Assembly: GCA_937872125.1 (NCBI GenBank)
Contig: CALMNY010000009.1
Coordinates: 1 to 8,498 of the forward strand
Length of the DNA stretch: 8,498 nucleotides
Reading direction: 5' to 3'
DNA from: an uncultured Candidatus Competibacteraceae bacterium
GTDB taxonomy: Bacteria > Pseudomonadota > Gammaproteobacteria > Competibacterales > Competibacteraceae
Shown here: piece after piece, positions 7,539 to 8,498 of the stretch
Position numbering within the stretch: the first letter of the stretch is position 1
Layout: each line of letters begins with the position of its first letter
Translations under genes and position numbers: made by a program
Notes under the pieces: generated by a model
What the model was told of the DNA's origin: nothing
Seen by the model: only the letters and a program-made list of their open reading frames with translations
Database searches by the model: none

Positions 7539-8498
7539 TCAGGCGGTGGCTTCGTTTTTGTCTACCAGTTGCAGGAACAATTCCTCCAGCCGATTGACCT
7601 TGTTGCGCAGGCTGGCGACCGCGATGCCACGCGCCGACAACTGCGCGAACAGGGCGTTGAGGCCCTGTTCCCTGGTGACATCCGCTTCCAGTGTGAGTTC
7701 ATCCAGCCGGCGCAGCGGATAACCGGGGATTTCCGGTAAGCTGGCGAGCGGCTGACGCAGATTGAGGACGAAGGTTTCCAGGTGCAGCCGGCCCAGCAGG
7801 GTCTGCATCCGGGTATTCTCGATAATGTCGCCCCGGTCAATGATGGCGATGTGCCGGCACAGCGTTTCCGCTTCTTCCAGATAGTGCGTGGTCAGAATGA
7901 TGGTGACGCCCTGGGCGTTGATTTCACGCAGGAAATCCCACATCGAGCGGCGGATTTCGATGTCCACCCCGGCGGTTGGTTCGTCGAGAATCAGTAGTTT
8001 CGGCTGGTGGATCAGCGCGCGGGCGATCATCAGCCGCCGCTTCATGCCGCCGGACAACTGGCGGGCCATCCCCAGCCGTTTCTCCCACAGGCCGAGTTGC
8101 TTGAGATAGGTTTCGGCCCGTTGCCAGGCCAGCGTCCGGGGAATGCCGTAATAGCCGGCCTGATTGACCACGATCTCGCCCACCGGCTCGAACTGGTTGA
8201 AGTTGAACTCCTGCGGCACCAGGCCGATGCAGGATTTGGCAGCGTTCAACTCGCGGTCAAGGTCATGGCCGAACACCTGCACCGTGCCGCCGGTCTTGCG
8301 CACCAGCGAGCAGACAATGCTAATGGTGGTGGATTTGCCAGCGCCGTTGGGGCCGAGCAGGGCGAAGAATTCGCCTTCCGCCACCTCCAAATCAATGCCG
8401 CGCAGGGCTTCCAGACCGTTAGCGTAGGTTTTGCGCAGGTTGCGGAGGACCAGGGCGGGGGTGGAGATGCCGGTGACGCGCTGGGGCGGAGGGTGGGT
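7539..8498 (-). CDS. yadG: ABC transporter ATP-binding protein YadG (5' end outside the window)
   Basis: Cytoplasmic ATPase that powers the YadH permease. There are 319 visible residues (numbered here from the right edge), with Walker A GPNGAGKST at 49-57, Q-loop Gln96 in LVPQEFNF, signature LSGGM at 148-152, Walker B LLILDE at 168-173 and the H-loop His205 in TTHYLEEAE. All ATPase motifs are intact. The closest protein I recognise is E. coli YadG (about 308 residues), including VVNQAGYYG and the C-terminal RLEELFLQLV. A TTG at 8390 could be taken as a start, but it would delete the first strand of the nucleotide-binding domain (ALVLRNLRKTYANGLEALRGI), so it is not the true start. The frame is open to the edge with no ATG, GTG or TTG before it; the real start lies beyond 8498 and the protein has an N-terminal extension of at least about 11 residues relative to E. 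coli. Upstream gene of yadH. Confidence 0.95.
   Translation of the reverse strand, partial: THPPPQRVTGISTPALVLRNLRKTYANGLEALRGIDLEVAEGEFFALLGPNGAGKSTTISIVCSLVRKTGGTVQVFGHDLDRELNAAKSCIGLVPQEFNFNQFEPVGEIVVNQAGYYGIPRTLAWQRAETYLKQLGLWEKRLGMARQLSGGMKRRLMIARALIHQPKLLILDEPTAGVDIEIRRSMWDFLREINAQGVTIILTTHYLEEAETLCRHIAIIDRGDIIENTRMQTLLGRLHLETFVLNLRQPLASLPEIPGYPLRRLDELTLEADVTREQGLNALFAQLSARGIAVASLRNKVNRLEELFLQLVDKNEATA

Noticed and set aside
8388..8390. TTG as the start of yadG
   Set aside because: It would remove the first part of the nucleotide-binding domain, which is plainly encoded upstream in the same frame.

Overview
The window looks like ordinary chromosomal DNA from a gammaproteobacterium with GC-rich coding sequence. 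The main reasons are the fused RlmK-RlmL 23S rRNA methyltransferase, which is the gammaproteobacterial architecture, and a YadG-YadH ABC exporter pair that resembles the Escherichia coli proteins closely along its length. A purple-sulfur, Competibacter-like or other environmental lineage would fit, but the sequence does not fix the genus. I see no tRNA, rRNA, CRISPR array, insertion sequence, integrase or phage gene.

Layout from left to right. Positions 2-2608 hold a minus-strand pair: ybaK (deacylase for misacylated Cys-tRNA(Pro)) is followed after 3 nt by rlmKL, which runs off the left edge lacking only its last few residues. Positions 2609-2958 are a gene-free AT-rich stretch, about 30% GC by hand count, between divergent genes. 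Positions 2959-3561 encode a plus-strand, Tat-exported YcbK/DUF882-type M15 peptidase. A compact, probably bidirectional terminator at 3583-3610 separates it from the convergent TRAP operon. Positions 3630-6546 hold dctP-dctQ-dctM on the minus strand: a periplasmic binding protein, a small membrane subunit and a large membrane subunit. Positions 6547-6720 are intergenic with two short inverted repeats. Positions 6721-8498 hold yadH (ABC-2 permease) and yadG (ATPase) on the minus strand; yadG is cut by the right edge and its start codon is outside the window.

How the genes work together. YbaK and RlmKL both serve translation (tRNA proofreading and ribosome modification), and their junction suggests translational coupling. 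DctPQM is a complete three-part, ion-gradient-driven importer, most likely for a C4-dicarboxylate. YadGH is a complete two-gene ABC-2 exporter of unknown substrate. The peptidase stands alone and probably acts on peptidoglycan outside the inner membrane.

I looked for an undescribed system and did not find a convincing one. The best leads are the AT-rich divergent intergenic island with competing inverted repeats just before the peptidase ribosome-binding site, the hairpins at the dctP-dctQ junction, and a 14-codon reading frame linking yadG to yadH. Long reading frames opposite the GC-rich genes are shadows and are not annotated.
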